Source: Asaia bogorensis
GTDB taxonomy: Bacteria; Pseudomonadota; Alphaproteobacteria; Acetobacterales; Acetobacteraceae
Length of the DNA: 64,000 nucleotides
Direction: 5' to 3'
Assembly: GCA_945869965.1 (NCBI GenBank)
Contig: CAMBRC010000004.1
Location: 1-64,000, forward strand
Shown here one piece after another: positions 63,389 to 64,000 of the stretch. The notes beneath the pieces were generated by a model. It was not told where the DNA came from. It made no database searches and saw only the letters and a list, made by a program, of their open reading frames with translations. The translations under genes and the position numbers were made by a program. Positions within the stretch are counted from its first letter, which is position 1. Each line of letters begins with the position of its first letter.

Positions 63389-64000
63389 GCAGCCACACCC
63401 CCGTCATGCTGGCCGAAATCCTGGCCTCCCTCGCCCCCCGCGACGGCGGCACCTACCTCGACGCCACGTTTGGTGGCGGTGGCTACGCCAGCGCCATTCT
63501 GCAAGCGGCGGCCTGCACCGTCTGGGCCATCGACCGCGACCCCGACGCCATCGCCCGCGGCGCCGAACTCGCGGCGAGCTATCCCGGCCGCCTGCACCTG
63601 CTGCACGGCGCCTTCGGCGACATGATCGACCTGCTCGGCGAGCACGGCGTGACCGCGCTGGACGGCATCGTCTTCGACCTCGGCGTCTCCTCGTTCCAGC
63701 TCGACCAGCCCGAGCGCGGCTTCTCCTTCCGCCGCGACGGCCCACTGGACATGCGCATGGCCCGCACCGGCCCGACCGCCGCCGACCTGGTCAACCGCCT
63801 GCCGGAAGCCGAGCTGGCCGACACGCTCTACGAATTCGGCGAGGAACGCGCTTCCCGCCGCATCGCCAAGGCAATCGCTGCCGCTCGCGCGATCGAGCCG
63901 ATCACCACCACGGGCCGCCTCGCCGAGGTGATCCGCAGCGTCCTGCCGCCCGACCGCAACGGCCATCACCCGGCCACCCGCAGCTTCCAGGCGCTGCGCA
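63385..64000 (+). CDS. rsmH: 16S rRNA (cytosine1402-N4)-methyltransferase RsmH, 3' truncated by window end
   Basis: The first 205 codons are present. [11 protein letters not shown] opens the protein, the SAM-binding glycine loop [16 protein letters not shown] follows, and later segments [32 protein letters not shown] and [16 protein letters not shown] are diagnostic of RsmH (MraW). It methylates N4 of C1402 in the ribosomal P site. It overlaps mraZ by 4 nt, as in typical mra/dcw clusters, which should continue beyond the window. Confidence 0.95.
   Translation, partial: MSSHTPVMLAEILASLAPRDGGTYLDATFGGGGYASAILQAAACTVWAIDRDPDAIARGAELAASYPGRLHLLHGAFGDMIDLLGEHGVTALDGIVFDLGVSSFQLDQPERGFSFRRDGPLDMRMARTGPTAADLVNRLPEAELADTLYEFGEERASRRIAKAIAAARAIEPITTTGRLAEVIRSVLPPDRNGHHPATRSFQALR

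Overview
The window is GC-rich alphaproteobacterial chromosome, most likely from the Acetobacteraceae or a close Rhodospirillales relative. This is inferred from the divergent yqeY-dnaG-rpoD and carA-carB blocks, rnpB lying directly before mraZ-rsmH, the aromatic and acyl-CoA catabolic content, and abundant short intergenic hairpin repeats. I see no insertion sequence, prophage, CRISPR array or tRNA gene.

Layout. 1-10.4 kb: the tail of an oligopeptide ABC ATPase gene, then a protocatechuate/4-hydroxybenzoate block (pcaI, pcaJ, a pcaD-like hydrolase, a carboxymuconolactone decarboxylase family protein, an M20 amidohydrolase, pobA, pcaH, pcaG), with a GST and a metallo-beta-lactamase-fold hydrolase divergent from it. 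10.6-15.8 kb: a complete five-gene peptide/nickel-type ABC importer on the minus strand. 16.1-19.5 kb: a carbohydrate-type ABC importer lacking its ATPase. 20.4-24.3 kb: a second dipeptide-type ABC operon whose two ATPases are eroded, one of them interrupted by an in-frame TAG. 24.5-40.7 kb: fatty-acyl/CoA catabolism and transport (four acyl-CoA dehydrogenases, an MFS exporter, a MipA/OmpV protein, two peptide-type binding proteins, a LysE exporter, a DUF1203 protein, a two-domain class III CoA-transferase, a biotinyl carrier protein, a GNAT). 40.8-50.6 kb: housekeeping genes rpoD, dnaG and yqeY, then carA, carB and greA. 50.8-61.5 kb: threonine dehydratase, AsmA, a fused 5-oxoprolinase, a stand-alone adenylation protein and a DjlA-like protein. 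61.6-64 kb: a small-protein gene, rnpB, mraZ and truncated rsmH.

What stands out. (1) carA encodes a CarA subunit with an N-terminal helix-turn-helix domain. Its promoter has a perfect dyad filling the -35/-10 spacer and the start codon sits where transcription should begin, which suggests a leaderless, self-controlled gene. (2) A small-protein family occurs three times (near 19.7, 32.5 and 61.7 kb) with the same leaderless promoter layout; only the last copy is intact. (3) A hairpin repeat with CTTCTTTTTGT / ACAAAAAGAAG arms, or close variants, occurs about 17 times. Most copies lie within 30 nt of a stop codon in the sense orientation, and several form inward-facing pairs about 150-165 bp long. 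(4) A second composite palindromic repeat sits in two convergent gene junctions. (5) The second peptide ABC operon appears to be decaying.

Start codons were chosen by family alignment and Shine-Dalgarno position. Several genes appear to use GTG or TTG. All functional calls come from reading the sequences; no database search was possible.
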